64,000 nucleotides of DNA from Micromonospora lutea (lineage in GTDB: Bacteria; Actinomycetota; Actinomycetes; Mycobacteriales; Micromonosporaceae). The notes beneath the pieces were generated by a model. The model was given only the letters and a program-made list of their open reading frames with translations, was not told the origin of the DNA and did no database searches. Below, piece after piece: positions 1-8,462 of the stretch. The position numbers and the translations under genes were made by a program. The stretch is from positions 124,001-188,000 of the forward strand of contig NZ_BOPB01000003.1 in NCBI RefSeq assembly GCF_016863535.1. The letters run 5' to 3'. The number at the start of each line of letters is the position of its first letter. The stretch's first letter is position 1.

Positions 1-1
1 C

Positions 2-166
2 CGCCCATGTTTACGCAGCGCCTGCGCCGGGCCGTCCTGTGCCACCGGGGGGCGAGGCTGCCCGTCCTGTCGGCCGTACCTGGTCGCCGGCTGCACGACA
101 TCGATCGGTTCGGCTGGGCGGTGGAACCACTTCCACTGGGACACGGATGCCTCCCTGGGTCCGTAG
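2..166 (+). other. possible 3' end of a Cys-rich ORF cut by the window edge
   Basis: Frame 2 stays open from the first bases to a TAG at 164-166. It encodes at least 54 residues containing five cysteines in the first half, including CPSC, which is reminiscent of a zinc-binding protein. No start lies inside the window and I recognise no family. It could equally be a chance open frame in GC-rich DNA. Confidence 0.25.
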
Positions 167-170
167 GGCA

Positions 171-212
171 ACCGGCACAGGCACCTACCCCTAGGTCACG
201 TTCTGTGCCGGT
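171..212. terminator. perfect 10-bp inverted repeat
   Basis: ACCGGCACAG at 171-180 is exactly complementary to CTGTGCCGGT at 203-212, with a 22-nt loop. It lies just after the possible gene end at 166 and before the gntR operators. It may be a terminator for the left-hand gene or part of the gntR control region; no T-run follows. Confidence 0.4.
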
Positions 213-225
213 TGTCTCACAACGA

Positions 226-256
226 TAGACATGTCTAGGCAACCTGTCTAGACAGG
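226..256. promoter_or_regulatory. paired palindromic operators of the GntR regulator
   Basis: Two perfect palindromes sit close together upstream of the gntR gene: TAGACATGTCTA (226-237) and CCTGTCTAGACAGG (243-256). The core TGTCTAGACA has the layout of HutC/FarR-type GntR operators (TGT-N4-ACA). Their place 52-82 bases before the start suggests autoregulation of the adjacent GntR gene. The binding assignment is inference. Confidence 0.65.
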
Positions 257-307
257 CTTGCCACCCGCGCGGCGAGGAGGAGGAGTCTCCGGGGGATCGG
301 CGGTACG

Positions 308-1096
308 GTGGCGAGCGTGCCTGCCCCGCACCCGGAGCCCCGCCGGTATCGGCTGGTGGCAGATGAACTGCGCCGCCGGATCATGGCCGGCGCGATCCCG
401 CCTGGCTCACTACTTCCCAGCGAATCGACCCTGATGGCCGAGTTTTCGGTGGCGCGGGGAACGGTCCGGGAGGCACTGGCCCTCCTGCGGGCTGAAGGAC
501 TGGTGGTCACCGAGATGGGCCGGGGGACGTACGCGCGTCCGGTAATGCCCGTGCGCCGTCTCGGCTCCGACCGCTACCGCAAGGAACTGGACCAGGTTCG
601 CTCAGGTGAGTTGGGCACCTCCTTCACCGCCGATCAGCGGATCGGATGGTCGGCGTACACCCTGGACAAGAAGTTCCGTGAGGTGCCCGCCACCGACGCG
701 ACAGCTGAACTCTTCGGAGTACAGCCGGGGACGTCTCTGCTGGAGCGGCGCTTCGTCTTCCGCGCTCACGGCGTACCGCAACAGATGTCGACCTCCTACC
801 TCCTGCTGGAGATGGTGGCCGGAACGCCGGTTGCCGACCCGGCCAACGAACCATGGCCAGGCGGAAACACGTCCCAGCTACACAGCCTCGGGTACACGAT
901 CACCTCCGTTCGGGAACAGGTGCGGGCGAGAATGCCGGTGGCAGATGAAACGGAGGCGCTCAAGATTCCCGGTGGAGTGCCGGTCGTTGTCATCACCCGC
1001 CAGACGTACGTCGGGGATCGGGTGGTGGAGGTCGCCGACATTACGATCCCTGCCGACAGGGTGAGTTTGGATTATCGGATCGACCTGTCGAGCTGA
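308..1096 (+). CDS. GntR-family (HutC/FarR subfamily) transcriptional regulator
   Basis: This 262-residue protein has a winged helix-turn-helix at about residues 10-77 (PPGSLLPSEST and VARGTVREALALLRAEGLV are typical GntR core). A UTRA ligand-binding domain follows at about 100-258. It should bind DNA as a dimer and release it on binding a small effector, which cannot be deduced. GTG 308 is used as the start, but the purine-rich GAGGAGGAGGAG lies about 22 bases away, so GTG 317 or an internal start is possible. Two palindromes upstream are likely its own operators. The divergent or downstream genes do not tell the regulon. GntR/UTRA genes of this kind also occur on actinomycete conjugative elements (KorSA-like), but no element genes are visible here. 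Confidence 0.85.
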   Translation: MASVPAPHPEPRRYRLVADELRRRIMAGAIPPGSLLPSESTLMAEFSVARGTVREALALLRAEGLVVTEMGRGTYARPVMPVRRLGSDRYRKELDQVRSGELGTSFTADQRIGWSAYTLDKKFREVPATDATAELFGVQPGTSLLERRFVFRAHGVPQQMSTSYLLLEMVAGTPVADPANEPWPGGNTSQLHSLGYTITSVREQVRARMPVADETEALKIPGGVPVVVITRQTYVGDRVVEVADITIPADRVSLDYRIDLSS

Positions 1097-1228
1097 GCCG
1101 CGTACGCCCTCGCGTTTGTCGCCGTCGGCGGGCCGGTCAGTGGATGGCGTGCGGCATCGGCCCACCGCGGTGGCGGTCGGTCACTGCGATCCGTTGCCGC
1201 TCTTAGCTCGACAGGGCCGCGACAGACA

Positions 1229-1250
1229 TGGTCGACCCCCGGGTCGACCA
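1229..1250. terminator. 22-bp perfect palindrome with 2-base centre
   Basis: TGGTCGACCC (1229-1238) and GGGTCGACCA (1241-1250) are perfect complements separated by CC. It lies between the GntR gene and udgX. It could end the gntR transcript or act as an operator for udgX, whose start is 61 bases downstream. Confidence 0.45.
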
Positions 1251-1310
1251 CTCCGGCACGGCAGCACCCTACTCGGGCATCCTGCTTTCAACGGGTATAT
1301 AACAGTCGCC

Positions 1311-2006
1311 ATGGCCGAGACCGCACCAGGTGCCCAGCAGTTCATTCCGCCGCAGGCCGACACGCTCGACGAGCTGCGCGTCGCCGCCACCGACTGTCGG
1401 GGCTGCGAGCTGCACCGGGATGCCACGCAGACCGTCTTCGGCCGGGGCGACGCCAGCGCCCGGGTGGTCTTCGTCGGCGAGCAGCCCGGTGACATGGAGG
1501 ACCAGAAAGGACTGCCCTTCGTCGGCCCCGCCGGACGACTGCTGCGCAAGGCGGTCGACGACGCCGGACTGGACCCGAAACACATCTACCTCACCAACGC
1601 GGTCAAGCACTTCCGGTTCGAGCTACGCGGCAAGCGGCGCATCCACCAGACCCCGGACCGGGTGCACATCACCGCCTGCCGACCCTGGCTGGTCGCCGAG
1701 TTCGCCCAGCTCAACCCGGAGGTGATCGTGGTGCTCGGCGCGACCGCCGCGAAGGCGCTGCTCGGCCCGACCTTCCGGGTCACCCGCCAGCGCGGCGAAC
1801 TGCTGCCCTGGCCGGCTGCCGCACAACACCCGGAGGACTTCCAGCGGGTGCCGGTGGACAGCGCCGGAGCCACCACCGACGCGCCATCGGCGCAACTGCT
1901 CGCCACTATCCACCCGTCCGCCGTGCTGCGCGCCGACAACCAGGACGTCGCGTACGACGGGCTGGTCGCCGACCTGACCGTCGTGGCTCGCGCCCTCGCC
2001 GGCTGA
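1311..2006 (+). CDS. udgX: UdgX-type uracil-DNA glycosylase
   Basis: This 231-residue protein belongs to the uracil-DNA glycosylase superfamily next to family 4. It carries motif 1 GEQPGDMEDQKGLPFVGPAG (residues 56-75) and the UdgX-specific loop KRRIHQTP (108-115). In Mycobacterium smegmatis UdgX the His of this loop forms a covalent bond with the sugar after uracil excision; here it is His112. Motif HPSAVLRA follows near the C terminus. CxxC (29, 32) and a later CRPW fit an iron-sulfur site, while a His (VKHF, residue 100) stands where family 4 has its third Cys. ATG 1311 is chosen because the family similarity begins there; a TATAAC at about 1298 suggests a nearly leaderless mRNA. The function is repair or trapping of uracil in DNA. 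Confidence 0.9.
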   Translation: MAETAPGAQQFIPPQADTLDELRVAATDCRGCELHRDATQTVFGRGDASARVVFVGEQPGDMEDQKGLPFVGPAGRLLRKAVDDAGLDPKHIYLTNAVKHFRFELRGKRRIHQTPDRVHITACRPWLVAEFAQLNPEVIVVLGATAAKALLGPTFRVTRQRGELLPWPAAAQHPEDFQRVPVDSAGATTDAPSAQLLATIHPSAVLRADNQDVAYDGLVADLTVVARALAG

Positions 2007-2039
2007 CGCCCCCGCCGAGGCGGTGCCACACTTGCCGCC

Positions 2040-3179
2040 ATGCAGCAGCACCTCTACGAGTCAGACCACGACGAGTTCCGTGACCTGTGCCGACGGTTCC
2101 TCGTCCGCGAAGCCGTACCGCACCACGACCGCTGGGAGGCCGACGGCATCGTCGACCGTGAGGTGTGGCGCACCGCCGGTGCCGCCGGCCTGCTCGGCAT
2201 GGACGTCGACCCCGAGTACGGCGGCGGCGGACAGCGGGACTTCCGGTACAACGCCGTCCTCGTCGAGGAGATCGTCAACTCGGGCTGCTCCGGCCTCGGC
2301 TTCGGCCTGCACAACGACGTGGTCGCGCCGTACCTCACCGAGCTGACCACCGAGGAGCAGCGCAAACGCTGGCTGCCCGGCTTCTGCTCCGGCGACCTGG
2401 TCACCGCCATCGCGATGAGCGAACCCGGGGCCGGCTCCGACCTGGCCGGCGTCCGCACCACGGCCGTCCGGGACGGGGACAACTTCGTGCTCAACGGGCA
2501 GAAGACGTTCATCACCAATGGCGAGATGGCCGACCTGGTGATCGTGGTGGCCCGTACCGCCGACGAGGGCGCCCACGGGGTGAGCCTGATCGCGGTGGAG
2601 ACCGGCACCGACGGCTTCACCCGGGGCCGCCGGCTGGCCAAGGTCGGGTTGAAGGCCAACGACACCGCGGAACTCTTCTTCGACGACTGCCGGGTGCCGG
2701 CCACCAACCTCATCGGCACCGAGAACCACGGCTTCTACCACCTGATGGCGAACCTGCCCCGGGAACGGCTCAGCATCGCGGTCGCCGCGGTCGCCGCCGC
2801 GGAACGGCTGCTCGCGCTCACCCTCGACCACGCACGCACCCGGGAAGCCTTCGGCCGGCCGATCGGAAAGTTCCAGCACAACCGGTTCCTCCTCGCCGAA
2901 CTGGACACCGAGGTCACCATCGCGCGGACCTTCGTCAACCACTGCGTCGCCGAGTTCAACGCCGGACGGCTGTCGGTGACCGACGCGGCCAAGGCCAAGT
3001 GGTGGACCACCGAATTGCAGAACCGGGTCGCCGACCGGTGCGTGCAGTTGCACGGCGGCTACGGCTTCATGCTGGAGTACCCGGTGGCGCGGGCCTGGCT
3101 GGACAGCCGGGTGCAGACCATCTACGGCGGCACCACGGAGATCATGAAGGAGATCATCGGTCGCGGCCTGGGGCTGTGA
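2040..3179 (+). CDS. acyl-CoA dehydrogenase (long-chain/isovaleryl-type active site)
   Basis: This 379-residue flavoenzyme oxidises an acyl-CoA to the enoyl-CoA and passes electrons to ETF. Family signatures are AMSEPGAGSDLAG (about 125-137) and LHGGYGFMLEYPVARAW near the C terminus. The C-terminal motif reads YGGT, not YEGT, so the medium-chain-type catalytic Glu is absent. As in LCAD and isovaleryl-CoA dehydrogenase, the base is probably the Glu of LPRERL, residue 242; this assignment is by analogy. It starts 33 bases after udgX and may be cotranscribed with it. The substrate is unknown and no other beta-oxidation genes are adjacent. Confidence 0.9.
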   Translation: MQQHLYESDHDEFRDLCRRFLVREAVPHHDRWEADGIVDREVWRTAGAAGLLGMDVDPEYGGGGQRDFRYNAVLVEEIVNSGCSGLGFGLHNDVVAPYLTELTTEEQRKRWLPGFCSGDLVTAIAMSEPGAGSDLAGVRTTAVRDGDNFVLNGQKTFITNGEMADLVIVVARTADEGAHGVSLIAVETGTDGFTRGRRLAKVGLKANDTAELFFDDCRVPATNLIGTENHGFYHLMANLPRERLSIAVAAVAAAERLLALTLDHARTREAFGRPIGKFQHNRFLLAELDTEVTIARTFVNHCVAEFNAGRLSVTDAAKAKWWTTELQNRVADRCVQLHGGYGFMLEYPVARAWLDSRVQTIYGGTTEIMKEIIGRGLGL

Positions 3180-3247
3180 CGAAAACCGGGCTGCCGGCGA
3201 CCGGTCGGGTGCGAAAGGATGGCCACCCCTTACCAAGGAGCCTCCCG

Positions 3248-4633
3248 TTGGCCACTGACCTGACGCCCTCGCCGGCGGCGCATCCGGAGGTCGCGCCGAT
3301 CCAGCGGCGCACCCTCCGGCTGCTCTTCACCACCCAGATCGTCGGCGGCATCGGGGTGACCATCGGCATCGCGGTCGGCGCCCTGCTCGCCGCCGAGATC
3401 GCCGGCACCGCCGTGGCCGGCCTGGCACAGAGCGCCGCCGTGATCGGTGCCGCCCTGCTCGCTGTGCCGGTCACCCGGATCATCGCCGGGTACGGTCGCC
3501 GCCCCGGCCTGGCCTTTGCGTACGTGGTAGGGGCGCTCGGCGGGGCGCTCGTCGTGGTCGCCGCGGCGACCCGCTGGGTTCCGCTGCTCTTCCTCGGCAT
3601 GCTTCTCTTCGGCGGGGGCTCCGCCGCCAACCTCCAAGCCCGTTACGCCGCTGTGGACCTCGCCGAACCGGACCGGCGCGCCCGGCAGCTGTCGCTGATC
3701 GTCTGGGCCACCACCATCGGCGCGGTGGCCGCGCCGAACTTCGCCGCGCTCGCCGACCGCACCACGAGCGGCTGGGGGTTGCCGGCGCTGTCCGGCCCGT
3801 TCGCGTTCAGCGCCGTCGCGTTCGTGCTCGCCGCCGGCGTACTGCTGCTGTGGTTGCGGCCCGATCCGCTGCTCACCGCGCGCCGGCTGGCGGCGGGCCG
3901 AGCGGGCGAGGCCACGTCGGTCTCGGCGACGCCCGATCCCGCGCCGGCCGCGTCTGCGCTCGCTCCGGCGGCCACGGCTCCGGCGGCGACCGCGCCGGTC
4001 GCGGCACCGTCGGCCCGGCGCGGCAAGGGCATGGGCGCCGCCTGGTCGGTGGTACGCGCCCGACCGGCCGCCCGGCTCGGCGTCGCCGCCGTGGCCGTGG
4101 GTCACCTGGTGATGGTGGCGGTGATGGCGATGACCCCGGTGCACCTCCGGGAGTACTACCCGGTCGACGAGGTGCTGCCGGTGGTCGGGCTGGTGCTCAG
4201 CCTGCACATCGCCGGCATGTACGCGCTGGCACCGGTGGTCGGTTGGCTCGCCGACCGGTTCGGCCGACGCCCGGTCATCCTCGGCGGGATCGGGACGCTG
4301 CTGGCCGCCTGTGCGGTCGCCGGCACCGCCGGGCACCACACTCCCCGGCTCACCATCGGGCTCATCCTGCTCGGGCTCGGCTGGTCGGCGACCATGGTGG
4401 CCGGTTCCACCCTGCTGTCGGAGTCGGTGCCGGACGCGGTGCGCCCCAGCGCGCAAGGGCTGTCCGACCTGCTCATGGGGCTGGCCGGAGCGCTGGCGGG
4501 GGCGCTGAGCGGGTTTGTCATGCAACTGGCGGGCTATCCGGTGCTGACCCTGCTCGCCGCGGTCGCGGTGGCGCCCCTGCTGGCGCTAGCGTTGCGTCCG
4601 GTGCCGGTGGGTGCACCGGACAGGGAGGACTGA
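3248..4633 (+). CDS. MFS transporter
   Basis: This 461-residue membrane protein has two halves of about six hydrophobic segments each. They are joined by an Ala/Pro-rich loop (about residues 220-262) ending in basic residues. Repeated loop motifs of the major facilitator superfamily are visible, such as GYGRRP in the first half and DRFGRRPV in the second. The frame is open far upstream, but TTG 3248 is chosen because AAGGAG (3235-3240) lies 7 bases before it and the protein begins right after the acyl-CoA dehydrogenase. The substrate is unknown; a drug or metabolite exporter is plausible. The stop is followed 4 bases later by the DUF3046 start, so the two form an operon. Confidence 0.85.
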   Translation: MATDLTPSPAAHPEVAPIQRRTLRLLFTTQIVGGIGVTIGIAVGALLAAEIAGTAVAGLAQSAAVIGAALLAVPVTRIIAGYGRRPGLAFAYVVGALGGALVVVAAATRWVPLLFLGMLLFGGGSAANLQARYAAVDLAEPDRRARQLSLIVWATTIGAVAAPNFAALADRTTSGWGLPALSGPFAFSAVAFVLAAGVLLLWLRPDPLLTARRLAAGRAGEATSVSATPDPAPAASALAPAATAPAATAPVAAPSARRGKGMGAAWSVVRARPAARLGVAAVAVGHLVMVAVMAMTPVHLREYYPVDEVLPVVGLVLSLHIAGMYALAPVVGWLADRFGRRPVILGGIGTLLAACAVAGTAGHHTPRLTIGLILLGLGWSATMVAGSTLLSESVPDAVRPSAQGLSDLLMGLAGALAGALSGFVMQLAGYPVLTLLAAVAVAPLLALALRPVPVGAPDRED

Positions 4634-4637
4634 TCAC

Positions 4638-4838
4638 GTGCGGCTGACCGACTTCTGGACGCGCCTGGGCGAGGCGTTCGGGCCGGCGTACGCGGCGAGC
4701 ATCGCCCGCGACCAGGTGCTGTCGGAACTCGGCGGCCGGACCATCGAGCAGGCCCTCGCGGCCGGCGTGGAGACGCATGTGGTGTGGCGTGCCGTGGTCG
4801 CCGCCTATCCCGACCGGGTGCCTGCCCGGCTACGCTGA
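4638..4838 (+). CDS. DUF3046 family small protein
   Basis: This 66-residue acidic-to-neutral protein matches DUF3046 ([15 protein letters not shown] at the N terminus, THVVWRAV and a Pro-Arg-rich end). Members are conserved directly upstream of recA in many actinobacteria; the M. tuberculosis equivalent is Rv2738c. The function is unknown. GTG 4638 is chosen because AGGGAGGA ends 8 bases upstream. An in-frame ATG at 4611 would overlap the MFS gene. Confidence 0.85.
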   Translation: MRLTDFWTRLGEAFGPAYAASIARDQVLSELGGRTIEQALAAGVETHVVWRAVVAAYPDRVPARLR

Positions 4839-4875
4839 GCAGCCGATTCGTTACTTCCGCGTGTCTCTTGCCGAG

Positions 4876-4891
4876 TCGTACACCTGTTCGG
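4876..4891. promoter_or_regulatory. SOS box (LexA operator) of recA
   Basis: TCGTACACCTGTTCGG matches 10 of the 12 fixed positions of the actinobacterial LexA box TCGAAC-N4-GTTCGA. It lies 133 bases upstream of the recA start and 38 bases after the DUF3046 stop. lexA itself is in this window at 30127-30909. Confidence 0.8.
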
Positions 4892-4945
4892 CTATTGTCC
4901 ACAGCGAGGTGCTCGTCCACAGGCCACGGCCGGTCGGCTGGTTTT

Positions 4946-4968
4946 CTGTCGGACCCAGCGCCTAGCGT
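4946..4968 (+). promoter_or_regulatory. candidate PafBC-type (LexA-independent) recA promoter
   Basis: CTGTCGGAC (4946-4954), eight bases, then TAGCGT (4963-4968). This has the exact spacing of the mycobacterial RecA-NDp promoter consensus (TTGTCRGTG-N8-TAnnnT), with six of nine matches in the upstream element and a full TAnnnT. It lies 55 bases before the recA ATG. It would give recA a second, LexA-independent damage response. Confidence 0.6.
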
Positions 4969-5023
4969 GTCCCGCGTGACGCGAAGCTCAGGAAAGACGC
5001 CGGCGAAGGCAGGGGTGGCAACG

Positions 5024-8000
5024 ATGGCGGCAGGTCCTGACCGGGAGAAGGCGCTCGACCTTGCTCTCGCTCAGATCGACAAGCAGTTCGGCAAGGGCTC
5101 GGTGATGCGGCTGGGGGATCGGCCGGTCATCCAGACCTCGGTCATTCCGACCGGCTCCATCGCGCTCGACGTCGCGCTCGGCGTGGGTGGTCTGCCCCGC
5201 GGCCGGGTCGTCGAGGTGTACGGCCCGGAGAGCAGCGGTAAGTGCCTCACCGCTGACACGCACGTCTGGACGGACCGGGGCCTCGAGACTGTCGAGGAGC
5301 TTTTTGCGCGGTGCGGTCAGCCGGCAAGTTGCACCAGCCGGGTCACTGACATCCGCGAACTCGGTGTGCGGATGGTCAACGAGCGTGGCGAGCTCGAACC
5401 TGTCGCGGCGTTGACGCACAACAACCGCAAACCGGTGACCAAGCTCAGGCTGCGTTCCGGGCGGACCGTGACGGCGACGAAGAACCACCCACTGCGGGTG
5501 ATCACCGAGCGCGGATTCATCGCCTGGCGGACGGTCGGGAACATTCAACCTGGTGACTACCTGGTATCGGCCACCTTCGGCGCATCGGAGGCCGCTCACG
5601 GCGACGGTCTGTCCGAGGACGAGGCCGTGCTCCTGGGCTATCTCGTTGCCGAGGGCTCGCTGAGTTATCAGCACAGCGTCCGGTTCACCAACTGGGATCC
5701 CGAGGTGAGCGGTGAGTACTGCCGCCTCATGGAACAGACGTTCGGTGTCGACGTCCGCAACTACGACAACAGGGAGTTCGTCGTCTCGGGTGGGGCGTTC
5801 CGCAAGCGCCTTTCCGAGGAATACGGCCTCGACTACGTGACTGCGCACGGCAAGAGCGTGCCCTACCGGGTGCGTACCGCCGGTCACAAGATGCAACGCG
5901 CTTTCCTGTCGGCGCTGTTCGAGGGCGACGGGTGGATCGACGAAAGTTCCACGATCGGGCTCGGCACCGCCTCCGAGCAACTGGCCCGTGAGGTTCAGCT
6001 GCTGCTCTACGGGCTCAACATCCCCAACACCGTCTCCGCGAAGTGGAACGAGAAATATCAGCGCGACTACTGGACCGTGACGGTCAATCCGTCGGTCGCG
6101 CACCGGTTCGTCAACGAGGTCGGGTTCCGCTCCGCCCGGCGTCGCGCGCAGGTCGAGCGCTGCTTCCGGCTCAGTAGCCGCGACGCCCAGTTCGAGAACA
6201 TCCCTCATCTCAAGGGCCTCATCCGGGACCTTCGCGACGACTGCGGAGGTGACCGGGCGTTCGACCGGGCCGCTGGCGACCTCTTCCGCGCGGACACCGA
6301 GCTGGCCTGTTCCCGCAGCCGCCTGATGAAGATCGTGGAGTGGGGTGATCGGCGCGCGGACCGCCTGTCGGTGTCGGGTCAGGCAATTCTGGCGCACCTC
6401 AGGCACCTGGCGACCTCCGCCTACACCTACGAGAAGGTCGTCGAGGTTGCCGACGCGGGCACCCAACCCACCTTCGACGTGATGCTCCCGGGAACGCACA
6501 GCTTCCTGGCGAACGGAGTGCTGTCCCACAACACCACGGTCGCGCTGCACGCGGTGGCCAACGCCCAGCGGGCCGGCGGCATCGCCGCCTTCATCGACGC
6601 CGAGCACGCGCTCGATCCGGAGTACGCCAGGGCCCTCGGCGTCGACACCGACGCCCTGCTGGTTTCCCAGCCGGACACCGGCGAGCAGGCGCTGGAGATC
6701 GCGGACATGCTGGTCCGCTCCGGCGCGATCGACATCATCGTGATCGACTCGGTCGCCGCGTTGGTGCCGCGCGCCGAGATCGAGGGCGAGATGGGCGACA
6801 GCCACGTCGGTCTGCAGGCCCGGCTGATGAGCCAGGCGCTGCGGAAGATCACCGGTGTGCTCAACAACACCGGCACCACCGCGATCTTCATCAACCAGCT
6901 CCGCGAGAAGATCGGGGTGATGTTCGGCTGCATGTCGTACTCGACCAGGGTCACCCTGGCCGACGGCACGCAGGAGAAGATCGGCAAGATCGTCAACCAG
7001 CGGATGGACGTCGAGGTTCTCGCCTACAACCCGGACACCGACCGGGTGGAGCCGAAGCGGATCACCAACTGGTTCAACAACGGTCCGGCAGAGCAGTTCC
7101 TCCAGTTCACCGTCGCCAAGTCGGGCGGCAACGGGCGGGCGCAGTTCGCAGCCACCCCCAACCACCTGGTGCGCACTCCGGGCGGCTGGCGGGAAGCGGG
7201 CGAATTGATCGCCGGTGACCGGGTGATGCTCGCCGAGTCACGCCGCCTCAGTGAGCAGCAGTGGCAGGTCGTGCTCGGCTCGCTGATGGGCGACGGTGCC
7301 CTGTCGCCGAACCGTCAGGATCGCTCCGGTGTCCGCTTCCGTCTCGGCCACGGTGCACAGCAGGTCGACTACCTCGACTGGAAGATCTCGCTGCTGGGCA
7401 ACATCGGCCACTCTCGGCGTACCGACGCACGAGGTGCGGCGTTCGTCGACTTCACCCCGCTGCCGGAGCTGGATGAGCTGCGCCGCGCGGTCTACCTCGG
7501 CGACGGCAAGAAGCACCTCAGCTGGGATTACCTCAAGGCGTTGACCCCGCTCGCTCTCGCCGTGTGGTACATGGACGATGGCTGCTTCACCGTCCGCTCC
7601 AAGGGCCTGCAGGAGCGTACGGCCGGCGGCTCCGGTCGGATCGAGATCTGCGTCGAGGCGATGGCGGAGGGCAGCCGCGACCGTTTGGTGGAGCATCTGC
7701 GTGACGCGTACGGCATGGACGTGAAGTTGGTCTCCCGGGGCACTCGGCAGACGGCGTCGATCATCTTCACCACGGAGTCCTCGGCGAGGTTCCAGGAGCT
7801 GGTTGCTCCCTACGTTCCGGTGGCGATGGAGGCCAAGCTGCTGCCGCGCTTCCGGGGCCAGTGCGCCGTCGAGCCGCAGTTCGTCCCGGCGGAGCTGATG
7901 CCGGTGCCCGCACGGGTCATCGATGTCCGGGTCAAGCCGAAGACTCGATCGATGAACCGGTTCGACATCGAGGTCGAGGGCAACCACAACTACTTCGTCG

Positions 8001-8452
8001 ACGGCGTCATGGTGCACAACAGTCCCGAGACCACGACTGGTGGCCGGGCGTTGAAGTTCTACGCTTCGGTCCGGCTCGACGTGCGGCGCATCGAGAGTCT
8101 GAAGGACGGCACCGATGTGGTCGGTAACCGCACCCGGGTGAAGGTCGTGAAGAACAAGGTCAGCGCCCCGTTCAAACAAGCCGAGTTCGACATCATGTAC
8201 GGCAAGGGCATCTCCCGTGAGGGCTCACTGATCGACGTCGGCGTCGAGCAGTCGATCATCCGCAAGTCCGGCGCCTGGTACACCTACGAGGGCGACCAGC
8301 TCGGCCAGGGCAAGGAGAAGGCCCGCGAGTTCCTCCGGGAGAACCCGGACGTGGCCGCCGAGATCGAGAAGAGGATCCTGGAGAAGCTCGGCGTCGGGGC
8401 CGGCGCGGGCGACGCCGCTGGCGGCCCGGAGCTGCCGCCGGTCGACTTCTGA
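5024..8452 (+). CDS. recA: recombinase RecA precursor with two inteins
   Basis: The 1142-residue precursor encodes a RecA of 348 residues after removal of two inteins (430 and 364 residues). Extein segments are residues 1-73 (ending in the Walker A GPESSGK), 504-635 (TTVALHAV to KIGVMFG) and 1000-1142 (SPETTTGG to the C terminus). Intein 1 separates the Walker A Lys from its Thr; intein 2 splits loop L2, which binds DNA. The precursor therefore cannot work as a recombinase or LexA co-protease until both are spliced. The M. tuberculosis intein site (after KVVKNK) is empty and has Val rather than Cys at the next position. ATG 5024 is chosen because AAGGCAGGGG precedes it and actinobacterial RecA starts with [12 protein letters not shown]. 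recX follows 10 bases after the stop. Confidence 0.97.
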   Translation: MAAGPDREKALDLALAQIDKQFGKGSVMRLGDRPVIQTSVIPTGSIALDVALGVGGLPRGRVVEVYGPESSGKCLTADTHVWTDRGLETVEELFARCGQPASCTSRVTDIRELGVRMVNERGELEPVAALTHNNRKPVTKLRLRSGRTVTATKNHPLRVITERGFIAWRTVGNIQPGDYLVSATFGASEAAHGDGLSEDEAVLLGYLVAEGSLSYQHSVRFTNWDPEVSGEYCRLMEQTFGVDVRNYDNREFVVSGGAFRKRLSEEYGLDYVTAHGKSVPYRVRTAGHKMQRAFLSALFEGDGWIDESSTIGLGTASEQLAREVQLLLYGLNIPNTVSAKWNEKYQRDYWTVTVNPSVAHRFVNEVGFRSARRRAQVERCFRLSSRDAQFENIPHLKGLIRDLRDDCGGDRAFDRAAGDLFRADTELACSRSRLMKIVEWGDRRADRLSVSGQAILAHLRHLATSAYTYEKVVEVADAGTQPTFDVMLPGTHSFLANGVLSHNTTVALHAVANAQRAGGIAAFIDAEHALDPEYARALGVDTDALLVSQPDTGEQALEIADMLVRSGAIDIIVIDSVAALVPRAEIEGEMGDSHVGLQARLMSQALRKITGVLNNTGTTAIFINQLREKIGVMFGCMSYSTRVTLADGTQEKIGKIVNQRMDVEVLAYNPDTDRVEPKRITNWFNNGPAEQFLQFTVAKSGGNGRAQFAATPNHLVRTPGGWREAGELIAGDRVMLAESRRLSEQQWQVVLGSLMGDGALSPNRQDRSGVRFRLGHGAQQVDYLDWKISLLGNIGHSRRTDARGAAFVDFTPLPELDELRRAVYLGDGKKHLSWDYLKALTPLALAVWYMDDGCFTVRSKGLQERTAGGSGRIEICVEAMAEGSRDRLVEHLRDAYGMDVKLVSRGTRQTASIIFTTESSARFQELVAPYVPVAMEAKLLPRFRGQCAVEPQFVPAELMPVPARVIDVRVKPKTRSMNRFDIEVEGNHNYFVDGVMVHNSPETTTGGRALKFYASVRLDVRRIESLKDGTDVVGNRTRVKVVKNKVSAPFKQAEFDIMYGKGISREGSLIDVGVEQSIIRKSGAWYTYEGDQLGQGKEKAREFLRENPDVAAEIEKRILEKLGVGAGAGDAAGGPELPPVDF
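5243..6532 (+). mobile_element. RecA intein 1, in the Walker A motif
   Basis: This in-frame 430-residue intein starts at Cys (CLTADTHVW, block A) and ends in LSHN, followed by Thr of the extein. Block B is TATKNHPL. Two LAGLIDADG-type motifs are visible, LLGYLVAEG and LSALFEGDG, each with an acidic residue at the catalytic position, so the homing endonuclease may be active. Block F is [13 protein letters not shown]. All splicing residues (Cys1, block B His, penultimate His, terminal Asn, +1 Thr) are present. The site lies between Lys and Thr of GPESSGKT. Confidence 0.95.
6929..8020 (+). mobile_element. RecA intein 2, in loop L2 (M. leprae-type site)
   Basis: This in-frame 364-residue intein starts [14 protein letters not shown] and ends VMVHN, followed by Ser of SPETTTGG. 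Block B is [10 protein letters not shown]. Endonuclease motifs are VLGSLMGDG and VWYMDDG, both with Asp in the catalytic place. From memory, this is the insertion point used by the Mycobacterium leprae RecA intein, whereas M. tuberculosis uses another. Splicing residues (Cys1, His, His-Asn, +1 Ser) are complete. Confidence 0.95.
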
Positions 8453-8462
8453 TCGAAGACCC

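Noticed and set aside
7..228. 73-residue ORF at the left edge
   Set aside because: It overlaps the regulatory hairpin and gntR operator region, lacks a ribosome-binding site and has no family features.
4988..7165. 725-residue minus-strand open frame opposite recA
   Set aside because: It is the mirror of recA and its first intein; composition is Arg/Val/Gly-rich without any domain, and the plus-strand frame is certain.
5024..8452. recA seen as broken or frameshifted because of its length
   Set aside because: The extra length is two complete inteins with intact splice residues; exteins join to a normal RecA.
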